A stretch of 22,085 nucleotides of DNA, from assembly GCA_023431215.1 (NCBI GenBank), contig JAEYXR010000068.1, positions 1-22,085 of the forward strand, written 5' to 3'. The DNA is from Bacillota bacterium. Its GTDB lineage: Bacteria; Bacillota; Clostridia; Oscillospirales; Ruminococcaceae. Below, piece after piece: positions 1 through 7,496 of the stretch. Positions within the stretch are counted from its first letter, which is position 1. Each line of letters starts with the position of its first letter. Under the pieces are notes generated by a model that made no database searches, had not been told where the DNA came from, and saw nothing but the letters and a program-made list of their open reading frames with translations. The position numbers were made by a program, and so were the translations under genes.

Positions 1-648
1 ATTGGTTCTTTTCACTGTGACCACTGTGGCTACGCCACCCCTCCCATCGACTTTTTGGCAAGCGACGTAGACTTTGCCGGTGGTAGCTTTAGCATTAACG
101 GCATACCTGCCACGGTTACCTACAAAACCACCTTCCACGTCATCAACACCACCGCTGCTGTGGCTGCCTGTGTACAGGCTGGGCTAACCTTGGAGCAGGC
201 TATTGCAGGCGCTGCTACCTTCCAGGTAAGCAAGGTGCGCTATGATGAAATGACTCTGCTGGGCCGTAAGGCAGTGCTGATGCTTACCAAGCAAAACCCA
301 ACTTCTCTGGATCAGTCCATTTCTTATGCGCTGGAACAGCCGGAAGAAAAAACCGTCGTGCTGTTTGTCAACAATGTTCTGTACACCGAAAAAAAGGATA
401 TCTCCTGGCTGTATGACGTTACCTTTGAGCGTCTAAAGGGCAAAGTTGACCATGTGGTGTGCTCCGGCGGACGTGCCTACGATTTGGCAGTACGCCTAAA
501 GGAAGGCGGCTTTACCGACGAGGAGCTGGTTGTGGTAGATGACCTTGGGAACATCAAAGCCCAAATGGCCGACACCCGGGGCGCCATTTATATTCTGGCA
601 GCTTCGGCCTTTGGCAACGAGGACGGCATCTTGGAGGCACTACAATGA
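1..648 (+). CDS. murT: MurT, lipid II isoglutaminyl synthase ligase subunit (3' part)
   Basis: The reading frame is open from the first base, so the gene begins upstream of the window; only the last 215 residues are present. MurT is the Mur-ligase-like, ATP-using subunit that with GatD amidates the alpha-carboxylate of D-glutamate in the lipid II stem peptide at the inner membrane face. Visible here are the second half of a Cys zinc-ribbon (HCDHCGY, about residues 5-11 of the fragment) and the C-terminal DUF1727 domain, including SWLYDVTFE around 403-429, whose Asp corresponds, from memory of the family, to the MurT Asp thought to complete the GatD catalytic triad. The stop overlaps the next start (ATGA), as in other murT-gatD operons. 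Identity is secure; its function is made uncertain by the altered partner gene. Confidence 0.88.
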   Translation: MGSFHCDHCGYATPPIDFLASDVDFAGGSFSINGIPATVTYKTTFHVINTTAAVAACVQAGLTLEQAIAGAATFQVSKVRYDEMTLLGRKAVLMLTKQNPTSLDQSISYALEQPEEKTVVLFVNNVLYTEKKDISWLYDVTFERLKGKVDHVVCSGGRAYDLAVRLKEGGFTDEELVVVDDLGNIKAQMADTRGAIYILAASAFGNEDGILEALQ

Positions 649-1355
649 AAAATATAACAATTCTACATCTTTATAGCGATACCCTTGACCTGTACGGCGA
701 TTTTTTCAACATAAGGTGCATTAAAAACCGCATTGAAGAAATGGGTGGCGTCTGCCATGTTATTACTGCCAATTTGGATGAGGAAATACCTGTTGAAGAC
801 GCAGACCTTATCTATATCGGTCATGGAAAAGCACGCAATTTAGCTGCAGTTGCCCAGCATTTTGCCGCACAGGGTGAACGGATTAAGGCAGCCGTAGAAG
901 CCGGCAAGGTCTTTTTTGTAACCGGCAACGGCCGGCTGCTGTTTGGAAACAGCTTTACCACTGCCGATGGCGTTCAAATGCCCGGCATCGGACTGTTTGA
1001 CTACACCGGAGCAGATACCGGAAAGGTGTTTACCAGCGATGTGTTTTCTCGCTGTTCCTTTGATGAAAGCATCAAGACCTATGGCTTTATCAACCGCACA
1101 CAAAACATCATTGGAGACAACACCTGCCCCTTGTTTTTGGTGGAAAGCGGCGCCGGTGACGGTGAGGGAATGGCATCCGTAGAAGGAAACCATTATAAAA
1201 ACTACTTTGGCACTTGGCAAATGGGACCTTTACTGGCCCGCAATCCTGCTTTTTTGCGCTATCTTTTACAGACCCTCCTGGGCGAAGAGATGGGCACCTA
1301 CGATGATACCCTTGCCGTAAAAGCATTGGAGCGCACCTTGGCCGAGCAAAAATAA
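645..1355 (+). CDS. gatD: GatD-like class I glutamine amidotransferase, catalytic Cys and His replaced
   Basis: A 236-aa CobB/CobQ-like amidotransferase domain, close to the usual GatD length, translationally coupled to murT by a 4-nt overlap. GatD normally hydrolyses glutamine and channels ammonia to MurT. The fold is recognisable: the N-terminal ITILHLYSDTLDLYGD, the nucleophile-elbow region at 89-101, and the C-terminal YKNYFGTW...GPLLARNP at 184-201. The usual nucleophile motif CGGYQ is replaced by GNGRL (Gly94 at the Cys position). The usual TYLHGPLL carries TWQMGPLL (Met193 at the His position), and the GGGQD loop reads GHGKA at 59-63. The gene is otherwise intact and well coded. I infer a protein that keeps the MurT-binding scaffold but cannot act as a glutaminase. 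A divergent paralogue with another role is the alternative. Confidence 0.8.
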   Translation: MKNITILHLYSDTLDLYGDFFNIRCIKNRIEEMGGVCHVITANLDEEIPVEDADLIYIGHGKARNLAAVAQHFAAQGERIKAAVEAGKVFFVTGNGRLLFGNSFTTADGVQMPGIGLFDYTGADTGKVFTSDVFSRCSFDESIKTYGFINRTQNIIGDNTCPLFLVESGAGDGEGMASVEGNHYKNYFGTWQMGPLLARNPAFLRYLLQTLLGEEMGTYDDTLAVKALERTLAEQK

Positions 1356-1369
1356 ATCTATAAAAACCC

Positions 1370-1411
1370 AAACCACTCAAAAGGAAGAATCTTCTTTTTG
1401 GGTGGTTTTTT
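1370..1411 (+). terminator. Rho-independent terminator after gatD
   Basis: An 18-bp stem (1370-1387 with 1391-1408), interrupted only by two G-T type pairs, closes a 3-nt loop and runs into a T tract. It lies 15 nt after the gatD stop and separates the murT-gatD unit from the next promoter. Confidence 0.9.
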
Positions 1412-1423
1412 ATGCCGACGCTC

Positions 1424-1452
1424 TTGACTTTAAACTTAAGCAGGAGTATATT
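1424..1452 (+). promoter_or_regulatory. Sigma-A-type promoter for the AbrB-glycosyltransferase unit
   Basis: A TTGACT -35 box (1424-1429), a 17-nt spacer and a TATATT -10 box (1447-1452) stand about 50 nt before the first start codon and just after the gatD terminator. Position and spacing make this the likely promoter of the downstream pair. Confidence 0.75.
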
Positions 1453-1463
1453 CTAGTTATACA

Positions 1464-1481
1464 ATTCATACTATTCATACT
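1464..1481 (+). repeat. Tandem 9-bp direct repeat in the leader
   Basis: Two exact adjacent copies of ATTCATACT (1464-1472 and 1473-1481) lie between the -10 box and the ribosome-binding site. Their place around the expected transcription start suggests an operator, possibly autoregulatory, but no binding protein can be assigned from sequence alone. Confidence 0.5.
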
Positions 1482-1501
1482 TGTATTTTTTGGAGGCTGC
1501 T

Positions 1502-1731
1502 ATGAATAAAAATGCCGACCAACGTGCCTGGACAGTAAAATAGGGGAAAAAGGCCAGTTTGTCATTCCCAAGGAAGCCCGAGAAATGTTTGACTTTAAGC
1601 CAGGTGACACCATTATTGTGCTGGCAGACAAAAACCGAGGAATTGCAATTCCCCCCAAATCTCTGTTTGACAGTGTGGCAAAGCTTGTGTTTGCCCAAAA
1701 TCCTGATTCAGAGGAGAAGCCAAATGAGTAA
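1502..1731 (+). pseudogene. AbrB/SpoVT-family transcription regulator, frameshifted
   Basis: The start ATG follows a GGAGG site. The first frame encodes MNKNADQRAWTVK and then a TAG (1541-1543). Reading one base back from there gives IGEKGQFVIPKEAREMF and continues to a TAA at 1729-1731. Joined, the two pieces form a typical AbrB-like swapped-hairpin DNA-binding domain of about 76 residues, including the characteristic G-x-F/I-VIPKE-R stretch. The break is one missing A in the AAAA run at about 1537-1540. The coding of both halves looks undamaged otherwise, so the change is recent, a sequencing error, or bypassed by slippage. The 3' end overlaps the glycosyltransferase start by 8 nt, so the two genes form an operon. 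Confidence 0.72.
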
Positions 1732-2896
1732 AATTGTATTTTTTTGCATCTATGCTCATGGTCATACCAACCCCACCATTGAAGTGGTTCGGGAGCTGAC
1801 CCTTCGAGGGCATGAGGTTTGGTATTACTCTTTTGATGAATTTAGAGAAAAAATTGAGGGAGCTGGTGCCAAATTTATTTCCTGTAACGCCTTTTTGCCC
1901 CCTGCTCCCGCTGATTTGGAGAAGAAAATCGGCCGCGATTTTGCAGCACTTATTGAAATGACAGTGGATACTACCCTTGCCCTTGAGCCTGTTGTATGCC
2001 CTGCATTGCAGGAGTTTAAGCCCGATTGTATCGTATCAGATTCCATGTGTTTATGGGGTAAGCTGTTTGCAGCCAAGCTGCAGGTGCCGTTGGTGTGCTC
2101 CACCACTACCTTTGCATTTAACCAATACACCGCACGCCTAATGAAACGCAGCCTGAAAGAGCTTTTGTTGATGATATTGGGCATGCCAAAGATAAAAAAG
2201 AAGATGCAGCAGCTGACAGAACACGGCTACCCGGAAGATAATTTTATTAACCTGATACAAAACGACAACACCACAAATACCATTGTATATACCTCAAAAG
2301 AGTTTCAGCCCTTGGCGGATACTTTTTCGGACAAATACAGCTTTGTGGGACCTTCGGTAGCAGTAAAAGACAACACCAATACCGCTAAAAGCCGACCACT
2401 TGTTTATATCTCCCTTGGTACTGTCCTCAATAAAAACAGCAAATTTTATCAAAATTGTATTGAGGCGCTGAAAAACGCCGATATGGACGTTGTCATGTCC
2501 GTAGGGCCTCAAACCGATATTGCGGCTTTGGGGGCAATTCCCGCCAACTTTGTTGTTAAACCCCATGTAGACCAAATAGAAGTGCTGCAAACGGCCGATG
2601 TCTTTGTTACCCACTGCGGTATGAACAGTGTTAACGAAAGTATTTATTGCAGTGTACCTATGGTGCTGTTTCCCCAGCACAGCGAGGAGGGGTTGGTAGC
2701 CCAGCGCACTCAGCAGCTTGGGGCCGGCATGATGCTGAGAAATACCAAGCCCCAAACCATTGCTGATGCGGTTGGCCAAGTGTTACGCCAAGATACCTAC
2801 AGACAAGCCACAGCAGCAATTGCAGCTACTTTTCGGCAGACAGGCGGCGCAAATGCTGCAGCCTCTGCCATAGAAAAAGTAATAAACAGCAAATAG
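1724..2896 (+). CDS. GT1 (MGT/UGT-family) UDP-sugar glycosyltransferase
   Basis: A 390-aa two-domain GT-B enzyme, the family's usual length. It starts MSKIVFFCIYAHGHTNPT: the GHxxP-type His (His14) of the acceptor domain is the expected catalytic base, and a conserved RGHEV segment follows. The C-terminal donor domain has the GT1 signature THCGMNS...SVPMVLFPQHSEE, which contacts the UDP-sugar. The start at 1724 is preferred over in-frame upstream codons because it has a GAGGAG site, gives the conserved N-terminus and overlaps the AbrB-like gene. Bacterial relatives glycosylate macrolides, flavonoids, sterols or other small hydrophobic acceptors. The acceptor cannot be told here; self-protection or detoxification is an inference. 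The frameshifted upstream regulator may leave this gene deregulated. Confidence 0.88.
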   Translation: MSKIVFFCIYAHGHTNPTIEVVRELTLRGHEVWYYSFDEFREKIEGAGAKFISCNAFLPPAPADLEKKIGRDFAALIEMTVDTTLALEPVVCPALQEFKPDCIVSDSMCLWGKLFAAKLQVPLVCSTTTFAFNQYTARLMKRSLKELLLMILGMPKIKKKMQQLTEHGYPEDNFINLIQNDNTTNTIVYTSKEFQPLADTFSDKYSFVGPSVAVKDNTNTAKSRPLVYISLGTVLNKNSKFYQNCIEALKNADMDVVMSVGPQTDIAALGAIPANFVVKPHVDQIEVLQTADVFVTHCGMNSVNESIYCSVPMVLFPQHSEEGLVAQRTQQLGAGMMLRNTKPQTIADAVGQVLRQDTYRQATAAIAATFRQTGGANAAASAIEKVINSK

Positions 2897-2949
2897 CAGC
2901 AAGCAACAACCCCGCAGAGATTTTATCCCTGCGGGGTTGTTGCTTGCTG
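2897..2949. terminator. Perfect 21-bp hairpin between convergent genes
   Basis: Arms 2897-2917 and 2929-2949 are exact inverted repeats around an 11-nt loop, starting immediately after the glycosyltransferase stop. There is no strong T run on either strand, yet the length and the location between converging genes suggest a shared, possibly bidirectional, terminator or mRNA 3'-end structure. Confidence 0.7.
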
Positions 2950-3001
2950 GTTTCAATATAAAAATAGGTAATCAGGCAAAAAGAAGATAAATTGGCACTC
3001 T

Positions 3002-4195
3002 TTAAACAGACTCTAACGCAAGTTTCAACTGTTCCAAAGCTTTGGTGACAAGGCAGCGGGGACAAGCAAGATTAAATCTGAGGTATCCTGCGCCGCCCGT
3101 GCCAAACCAGGTGCCCAAATCGACACCGATGTGTGCTTTGTTGATGATAAAGCTTTCTATTTCCTCGGTGGTCATGCCGGTTCCTCGAAAATCCACCCAG
3201 GCCAGATAGGTAGCCTCCATCTCAATTAGCTTCAGCTGAGGCAGGTTTTCTTTTATATATTCTGCCATATACAGCTTGTTGGAGTTGATATAGTCACACA
3301 ACGCTTCCACATAGCCTTCACACTGGTTATAGGCAGTTTCCATCGCCACAGGGCCAAACCAGTTCATGTTGAAAATGCGGTTTGCATTCAGACCCTTTAA
3401 ATAAGCTGCACGCATTTTGTCATTGGGGATGATGGTATATGCTGTTTGCAGCCCTGCCAAATTGAAGGTCTTGCTGGGTGCGTAGTTAGTAATGGTGTTT
3501 TGCCGAATTTTTTCAGAAAGGCTGCATACAGCGGTATGGGTGTGACCCTTCATCATCAAATCCGCATGAATTTCATCTGATACCAGTACCACGCCGTTAT
3601 CGGCACAGATATTGCCCAACCGCTCCAGCTCCTGGGGTGTCCAGCAGCGTCCAACGGGGTTGTGTGGGTTGGATAAAATCATCAGTTTGTTTTTAGGGTC
3701 TTTTGCCTTAGCTTCCAAGTCATCGAAATCAATGGAGTAAACCCCATCTTTTTCTACCAGTGTATTTTCTACCAAAGTACGGCCGTTGTTGTTTACACCA
3801 TCCATAAACGGGTAGTAAACCGGTGTTTGTACAATAATGCCATCACCGGGCTGGGTAAAGGCTTGAATGGCAATGGTAAATCCGGGAATAACTCCGGGTG
3901 TAAAAATAATCCAGTCCTTTTTTACCTCCCAGTGATAGCGGCGGCCTACCCAACTGATGATAGAATCATAAAAGCTGTTTGGCTTGGTGCAGTAGCCGTA
4001 TATTCCCTCCTGGGCTTTGGCGGTAACTGCGTCTATCACCTCTGCGGGACACTTAAAGTCCATATCGGCAATCCACATGGGGAGCATTTCTACGCTGGCG
4101 TCAACACCAAATTTGTCATTACAACCATCCCATTTGATGCTGCGTGTTCCTTTGCGCTCGGTATATTGATCAAAGTATTCCTTGGTATATTTCAT
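3002..4195 (-). CDS. MalY/PatB-type PLP-dependent C-S beta-lyase
   Basis: A 397-aa fold-type I PLP enzyme. The motifs are those of the MalY/PatB branch: MLPMWIADMDF near 37-47, YGY at 66-68, SNPHNPVGR at 175-183, SDEIHADL at 206-213 with the pyridine-N-binding Asp207, and APSKTFNLAG with the Schiff-base Lys242. This branch cleaves cystathionine, cysteine or cysteine S-conjugates to a thiol, pyruvate and ammonia in the cytoplasm, although sequence alone cannot exclude aminotransferase activity. The start has a GGGGTG site. It is the last gene of the minus-strand run, downstream of an M24 hydrolase, a TRAP transporter and a cysteine desulfidase, which supports a role in sulfur amino-acid breakdown. 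The family is secure; the substrate is inferred. Confidence 0.88.
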   Translation of the reverse strand: MKYTKEYFDQYTERKGTRSIKWDGCNDKFGVDASVEMLPMWIADMDFKCPAEVIDAVTAKAQEGIYGYCTKPNSFYDSIISWVGRRYHWEVKKDWIIFTPGVIPGFTIAIQAFTQPGDGIIVQTPVYYPFMDGVNNNGRTLVENTLVEKDGVYSIDFDDLEAKAKDPKNKLMILSNPHNPVGRCWTPQELERLGNICADNGVVLVSDEIHADLMMKGHTHTAVCSLSEKIRQNTITNYAPSKTFNLAGLQTAYTIIPNDKMRAAYLKGLNANRIFNMNWFGPVAMETAYNQCEGYVEALCDYINSNKLYMAEYIKENLPQLKLIEMEATYLAWVDFRGTGMTTEEIESFIINKAHIGVDLGTWFGTGGAGYLRFNLACPRCLVTKALEQLKLALESV

Positions 4196-4244
4196 TCTAT
4201 TTCACCCCGTCTGATTCAATTGCCATAAGACAATTTTTATCATT

Positions 4245-4268
4245 GCTCATTGGTTTTCAGCCATGAGC
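4245..4268 (-). other. Small hairpin between the M24 and MalY-like genes
   Basis: GCTCAT-(T)-GG pairs with CCATGAGC around a 7-nt loop, with one bulge. No T run follows on the minus strand, so it may be a processing or partial attenuation structure rather than a terminator. The 116-nt gap otherwise shows no convincing promoter. Confidence 0.4.
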
Positions 4269-4311
4269 ATATTATTATCCACGTGGTCAACATATATAGC
4301 AGCTTGCTTCC

Positions 4312-5496
4312 TTACAGATACAGGCTTTCGTTGGCCTGGGTAAAGAACTCACAGCCTGTTTCGGTAATGAGGAAGGTATCTTCTATGTTATAGCTATGGT
4401 TTTTGCTGCTGTAGTAGGGCATTTCAAGGCAGAATACCATGCCGGGCTGGAAAGTCAGGCTCTCTGCGGGAGAGATAAAGGGTGCTTCCTCGGTAAAGCG
4501 GTTGCAGCCAATGGAGTGACCATGGTGACCGCGCTTGTAGGAAGGAATATCTGCTTTAATGGTAGCCTGAATAGCCTTAAACAAATCGGCAAGGGGCAGG
4601 CCGGGAGCCAGCATACTCTTGGCACATTCTACGCCTTTCCACAGTGTTGCATAAATTTCTTCACGGCGCTTTTCGGTAGAAGTACCCAGCACAAAGGTAC
4701 GGGCAAGGTCAGCACCATAGCCGCAGTAGATGGGGCCGCCGTCCAGACGGATGACATCGCCCAGGTGCAGGCGATTGTGACGAGGAACAATGGCAGGGGC
4801 AAAGTCAGAAGCCACGGTGTGTGCCTGCAGAATGTCCATGACATCGGAGGATTGCATCTGGCAGTTCATCTTAAACAGCTTCATAACATCAGCTTCGGTC
4901 ATGCCGGGCACAATCTCACGGGCGGTCTTATACATAGCAACCTCAGAAATTTCGGCTGCACGGCGCAGCACGTCAATTTCCCAGGGAGTTTTAATCATAC
5001 GGGATTCCACCAAAGTAGCGCTGCAGTCTACCAGCTGTTCGCCGGGAAACACACTCTGGAGATAATTCCACTTGGTGTAAGAAATCTTCTCGCTCTCCAC
5101 ACCTACCTTGGGGTTGGAGTAGTCGGAGCAAATGACTTCGGCAGCCATGCGGAAGGTTCGGTTAAGGTCAGGCTGTGCAGGCTTGTCCTCTTCGTCATCC
5201 TTTGCATAGTCTTCAATATAAATCCAAACAGGATAAGAGACAATATTGATGTCTTTGCAGCTGGAAACCGCAGTCTGACGCTCAAACTCATTGCAGATGA
5301 GGGTTACTTTGCCTTCTTTGGGTACAACAGCTACAGTCAGGCCGATTTGGTTTGACTGGTATAAAAACTGGCTGGCAAAGCCGGTTGCATAAAAAATAGC
5401 TTCGGGAGAGGCAATAATCATTGCATCCAGACCGCTTTTTGCCATGCAGGCCTGCAAACGCTTTTGTATGGCAATTTGATCTCTTTTTTCTAACAT
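4312..5496 (-). CDS. M24-family (Xaa-Pro dipeptidase/creatinase-like) hydrolase
   Basis: A 394-aa protein with an N-terminal creatinase-like domain (about 1-165) and a C-terminal pita-bread metallohydrolase domain. All five metal-ligand positions can be placed: Asp252 (RLDGG), Asp263 (GADLARTF), His327 (GHSIG), Glu358 (LEMPYY) and Glu372 (IEDTFLIT). A dinuclear metal site is therefore likely intact. The start at 5496 follows a well-spaced AGGAGG; longer in-frame forms would read through the terminator hairpin. Members cleave Xaa-Pro dipeptides or, in the creatinase and ectoine-hydrolase branches, other C-N bonds. Sitting behind a TRAP transporter, it more likely releases an amino acid from an imported conjugate than acts in general peptide turnover. 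That assignment is inference. Confidence 0.85.
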   Translation of the reverse strand: MLEKRDQIAIQKRLQACMAKSGLDAMIIASPEAIFYATGFASQFLYQSNQIGLTVAVVPKEGKVTLICNEFERQTAVSSCKDINIVSYPVWIYIEDYAKDDEEDKPAQPDLNRTFRMAAEVICSDYSNPKVGVESEKISYTKWNYLQSVFPGEQLVDCSATLVESRMIKTPWEIDVLRRAAEISEVAMYKTAREIVPGMTEADVMKLFKMNCQMQSSDVMDILQAHTVASDFAPAIVPRHNRLHLGDVIRLDGGPIYCGYGADLARTFVLGTSTEKRREEIYATLWKGVECAKSMLAPGLPLADLFKAIQATIKADIPSYKRGHHGHSIGCNRFTEEAPFISPAESLTFQPGMVFCLEMPYYSSKNHSYNIEDTFLITETGCEFFTQANESLYL

Positions 5497-5524
5497 GTCA
5501 AAACCTCCTATGATATTGCAAGGT

Positions 5525-5593
5525 TGAAAAAGGGAGCTTCCCCAGGGGGTCACGGCTAAGCCTCAGGCCCGCCGGGGCCGCAGAGAAGCTCCC
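5525..5593 (-). terminator. Branched GC-rich terminator after the TRAP genes
   Basis: On the minus strand GGGAGCTTC (5585-5593) pairs exactly with GAAGCTCCC (5532-5540), followed by a run of five T. The 44-nt apical part is GC-rich and contains a second hairpin (GGCCC with GGGCC around 5566-5579). It follows the large TRAP subunit and precedes the M24 gene, so it probably reduces rather than abolishes read-through. Confidence 0.75.
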
Positions 5594-5616
5594 AAAACTA
5601 CTGAATATAAAAAGTA

Positions 5617-6891
5617 TCAGCCTGCCATTCTGGGCAGGAACATAATGACATCAGGGCAATATGTAATAACCAACAGGCTCAATAGGTTAACACCAAGGAA
5701 TGGCCATACGCCGGGCAACATCTCCATCATATCCATTTTGGTAATGGAATTGGTGACAAATAGGTTCATGCCGAAAGGCGGTGTATACATACCGATAGCC
5801 AGGTTGGAGATCATGATGATGCACAGATGTACAGGGTCAACGCCCAGATTAATACCCATGGTGTAAACCAGGGGAGCAATGATCAAAATAGCTGCGGAGC
5901 CATCCATGAACATGCCCATTACCAGCAGAATCAGGTTAAGAATCAGCAAGTATGTGATTTTGGAGGAAACATTGGCCAGCAAAACATTGGTAACAATGGT
6001 AGAAAGCTGGCTGACTGTTAGAATCCATGCCAGAATGGTAGCGGAGGAAATGAGCACCAATACCTGAGCACAGCCAACAGCAGACTCAACGGCGACCTTC
6101 CACAGCTTTTTTAAATCCATTTCTTTATAAATGAACAGACCAACAATCATAGCATATACAGCGGAAAGTGCAGCGGAATCGGTGGGGGTACACAAACCGG
6201 AGTAGATACCGCCCAGAATGATAATAGGAACCATCAGTGCCGCAAAAGCGTCCTTGGTAGCAACCCAAAGCTCGCGTCTGCTAGCCTTTTTATCACGGGG
6301 CAGATTATGCTTTTTGGCATAAAAATAGATGTAAATAAGGCTGCTGATACCAAAAATTGCACCGGCGGCTAAACCTGCCAAGAAGCATTTGCCTACCGAA
6401 GCACCGGTGGTGGTACAAAAGATGATGATGGTTACGCTGGGGGGAATTATCAGCGCAACCGAACCGGAAGAAGCAAGCAGACCCGCGATAAAACGCTTAG
6501 GGTATTTACGCTCAACCATTTCGGGATACATCAGCTTACCGATGGCGATGATGGTGGCAGGGCTGGAACCTGACAGCGCACCAAAGAACATGCTGGCCAG
6601 CTGTGTGGATGCTGCAATACCGCCGCAAACATGGCCCACAAGGGCACGGCACCAGTTCAGCAGTCTTTTGGAAAGGCCACCGGTGTCCATTAAATTAGCG
6701 GCAAAAATGAAGAATGGAAGCGCCATGAGAGAAAAGGAGTCAATGCCTCCCACCAAGCGCTGAATTACTACCATAGGTTCAATATCGGAGCCAAAAACCA
6801 GTGAAGAAAAACCGGAAAGGCCCAAAGCAACTGTAATAGGCGCGCTGCTGACGAATAACACCAGCAGGCAGATTAATAGAATAGGTACCAT
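5617..6891 (-). CDS. dctM: TRAP transporter large permease subunit (DctM-like)
   Basis: A 424-aa, highly hydrophobic protein with about a dozen predicted membrane helices, the normal DctM size. Family marks are SGSSPATIIAIGK, which matches the conserved SGSSxATxxAIG loop, and IPPSVTIIIF shortly after it. Helical hairpins of this subunit carry substrate and sodium across the membrane. The ATG at 6891 is 8 nt from AGGAGG; a TTG one codon upstream is also possible. It lies 19 nt downstream of the small subunit on the same strand, so they are co-translated. The branched terminator follows it. Confidence 0.93.
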   Translation of the reverse strand: MVPILLICLLVLFVSSAPITVALGLSGFSSLVFGSDIEPMVVIQRLVGGIDSFSLMALPFFIFAANLMDTGGLSKRLLNWCRALVGHVCGGIAASTQLASMFFGALSGSSPATIIAIGKLMYPEMVERKYPKRFIAGLLASSGSVALIIPPSVTIIIFCTTTGASVGKCFLAGLAAGAIFGISSLIYIYFYAKKHNLPRDKKASRRELWVATKDAFAALMVPIIILGGIYSGLCTPTDSAALSAVYAMIVGLFIYKEMDLKKLWKVAVESAVGCAQVLVLISSATILAWILTVSQLSTIVTNVLLANVSSKITYLLILNLILLVMGMFMDGSAAILIIAPLVYTMGINLGVDPVHLCIIMISNLAIGMYTPPFGMNLFVTNSITKMDMMEMLPGVWPFLGVNLLSLLVITYCPDVIMFLPRMAG

Positions 6892-6910
6892 CAATTCGTC
6901 CTCCTGTCTG

Positions 6911-7402
6911 TTATTCCTGAATTGTGTAAACGCCCAACACTTCGCTTAAAAAGACTTCAAGCAAATGCAGGATGATTAGTCCGCCACCAATGGGTACAGA
7001 GACGTATACAAGCCAGATGGGCCAGCGCAGTGCAGCGGTCATCTGATTGGATGCCATGGTAAATGCTGTATATTTTCCGCCGAAGAAAAGCAGCATTCCG
7101 GCAAAAATACCACAGGCAACAAGCACAAATACGGTAATAAACTTTTGAAAAGTTTTGTTATTAACACGGCGGATAACGTCAATACCATAGTGAGAAGATC
7201 TGCGGAAACAAATACCGCTTCCAATAAAGGTAATCCAAATCATGAGATAGCGGACAGCTTCTTCACCCCACTGAGGCGCAGTACCAATACGGCGTCCCAC
7301 AACATTTATCATGATAACTGCAGTGGCAAGAAACAGGCAGATGCCAATTAAAGTCTTCTCTACCTTCACTACCCAGCTCATTATTTTCGATAATAATGAC
7401 AT
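6911..7402 (-). CDS. dctQ: TRAP transporter small permease subunit (DctQ-like)
   Basis: A 163-aa protein with four hydrophobic segments, at about 13-35, 48-67, 87-108 and 128-150, as in DctQ. The family motif around WGEEAVRYLMIWITFIGSG (residues about 40-58) is clear. It complexes with the large subunit and is needed for transport with the soluble or lipid-anchored binding protein. A GGGAG site precedes the ATG. The 94-nt gap to the binding-protein gene holds two hairpins that probably lower expression of the membrane subunits relative to the binding protein. Confidence 0.92.
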   Translation of the reverse strand: MSLLSKIMSWVVKVEKTLIGICLFLATAVIMINVVGRRIGTAPQWGEEAVRYLMIWITFIGSGICFRRSSHYGIDVIRRVNNKTFQKFITVFVLVACGIFAGMLLFFGGKYTAFTMASNQMTAALRWPIWLVYVSVPIGGGLIILHLLEVFLSEVLGVYTIQE

Positions 7403-7422
7403 AGCAAGCTCCCTTCTTTGAT

Positions 7423-7484
7423 AAGGGCAGGGAAACCAAGCCGGCCTCCCTGCGCCTTGTCATATGCGGTTTGTCGTAAACCAC
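7423..7484 (-). other. Two hairpins between the binding-protein and DctQ genes
   Basis: A stem of AAGG-GCAGGGA with TCCCTGC-GCCTT (7423-7458, one bulge) and a shorter one of GCGGTTT with AAACCAC (7466-7484, one mismatch) lie just after the lipoprotein stop on the minus strand. No long T run follows either. Such elements commonly protect the binding-protein message or partly terminate, giving excess binding protein. Confidence 0.55.
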
Positions 7485-7496
7485 ATTTCCCACTGC

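Noticed and set aside
1559..1723. N-terminal extension of the glycosyltransferase frame
   Set aside because: It overlaps the AbrB-like coding region in another frame, lacks family similarity, and the start at 1724 has the ribosome-binding site and the conserved N-terminus.
4396..5355. Plus-strand ORF (319 codons) opposite the M24 hydrolase
   Set aside because: Antisense shadow of a gene whose metal ligands are all visible; it has no ribosome-binding site or recognisable domain.
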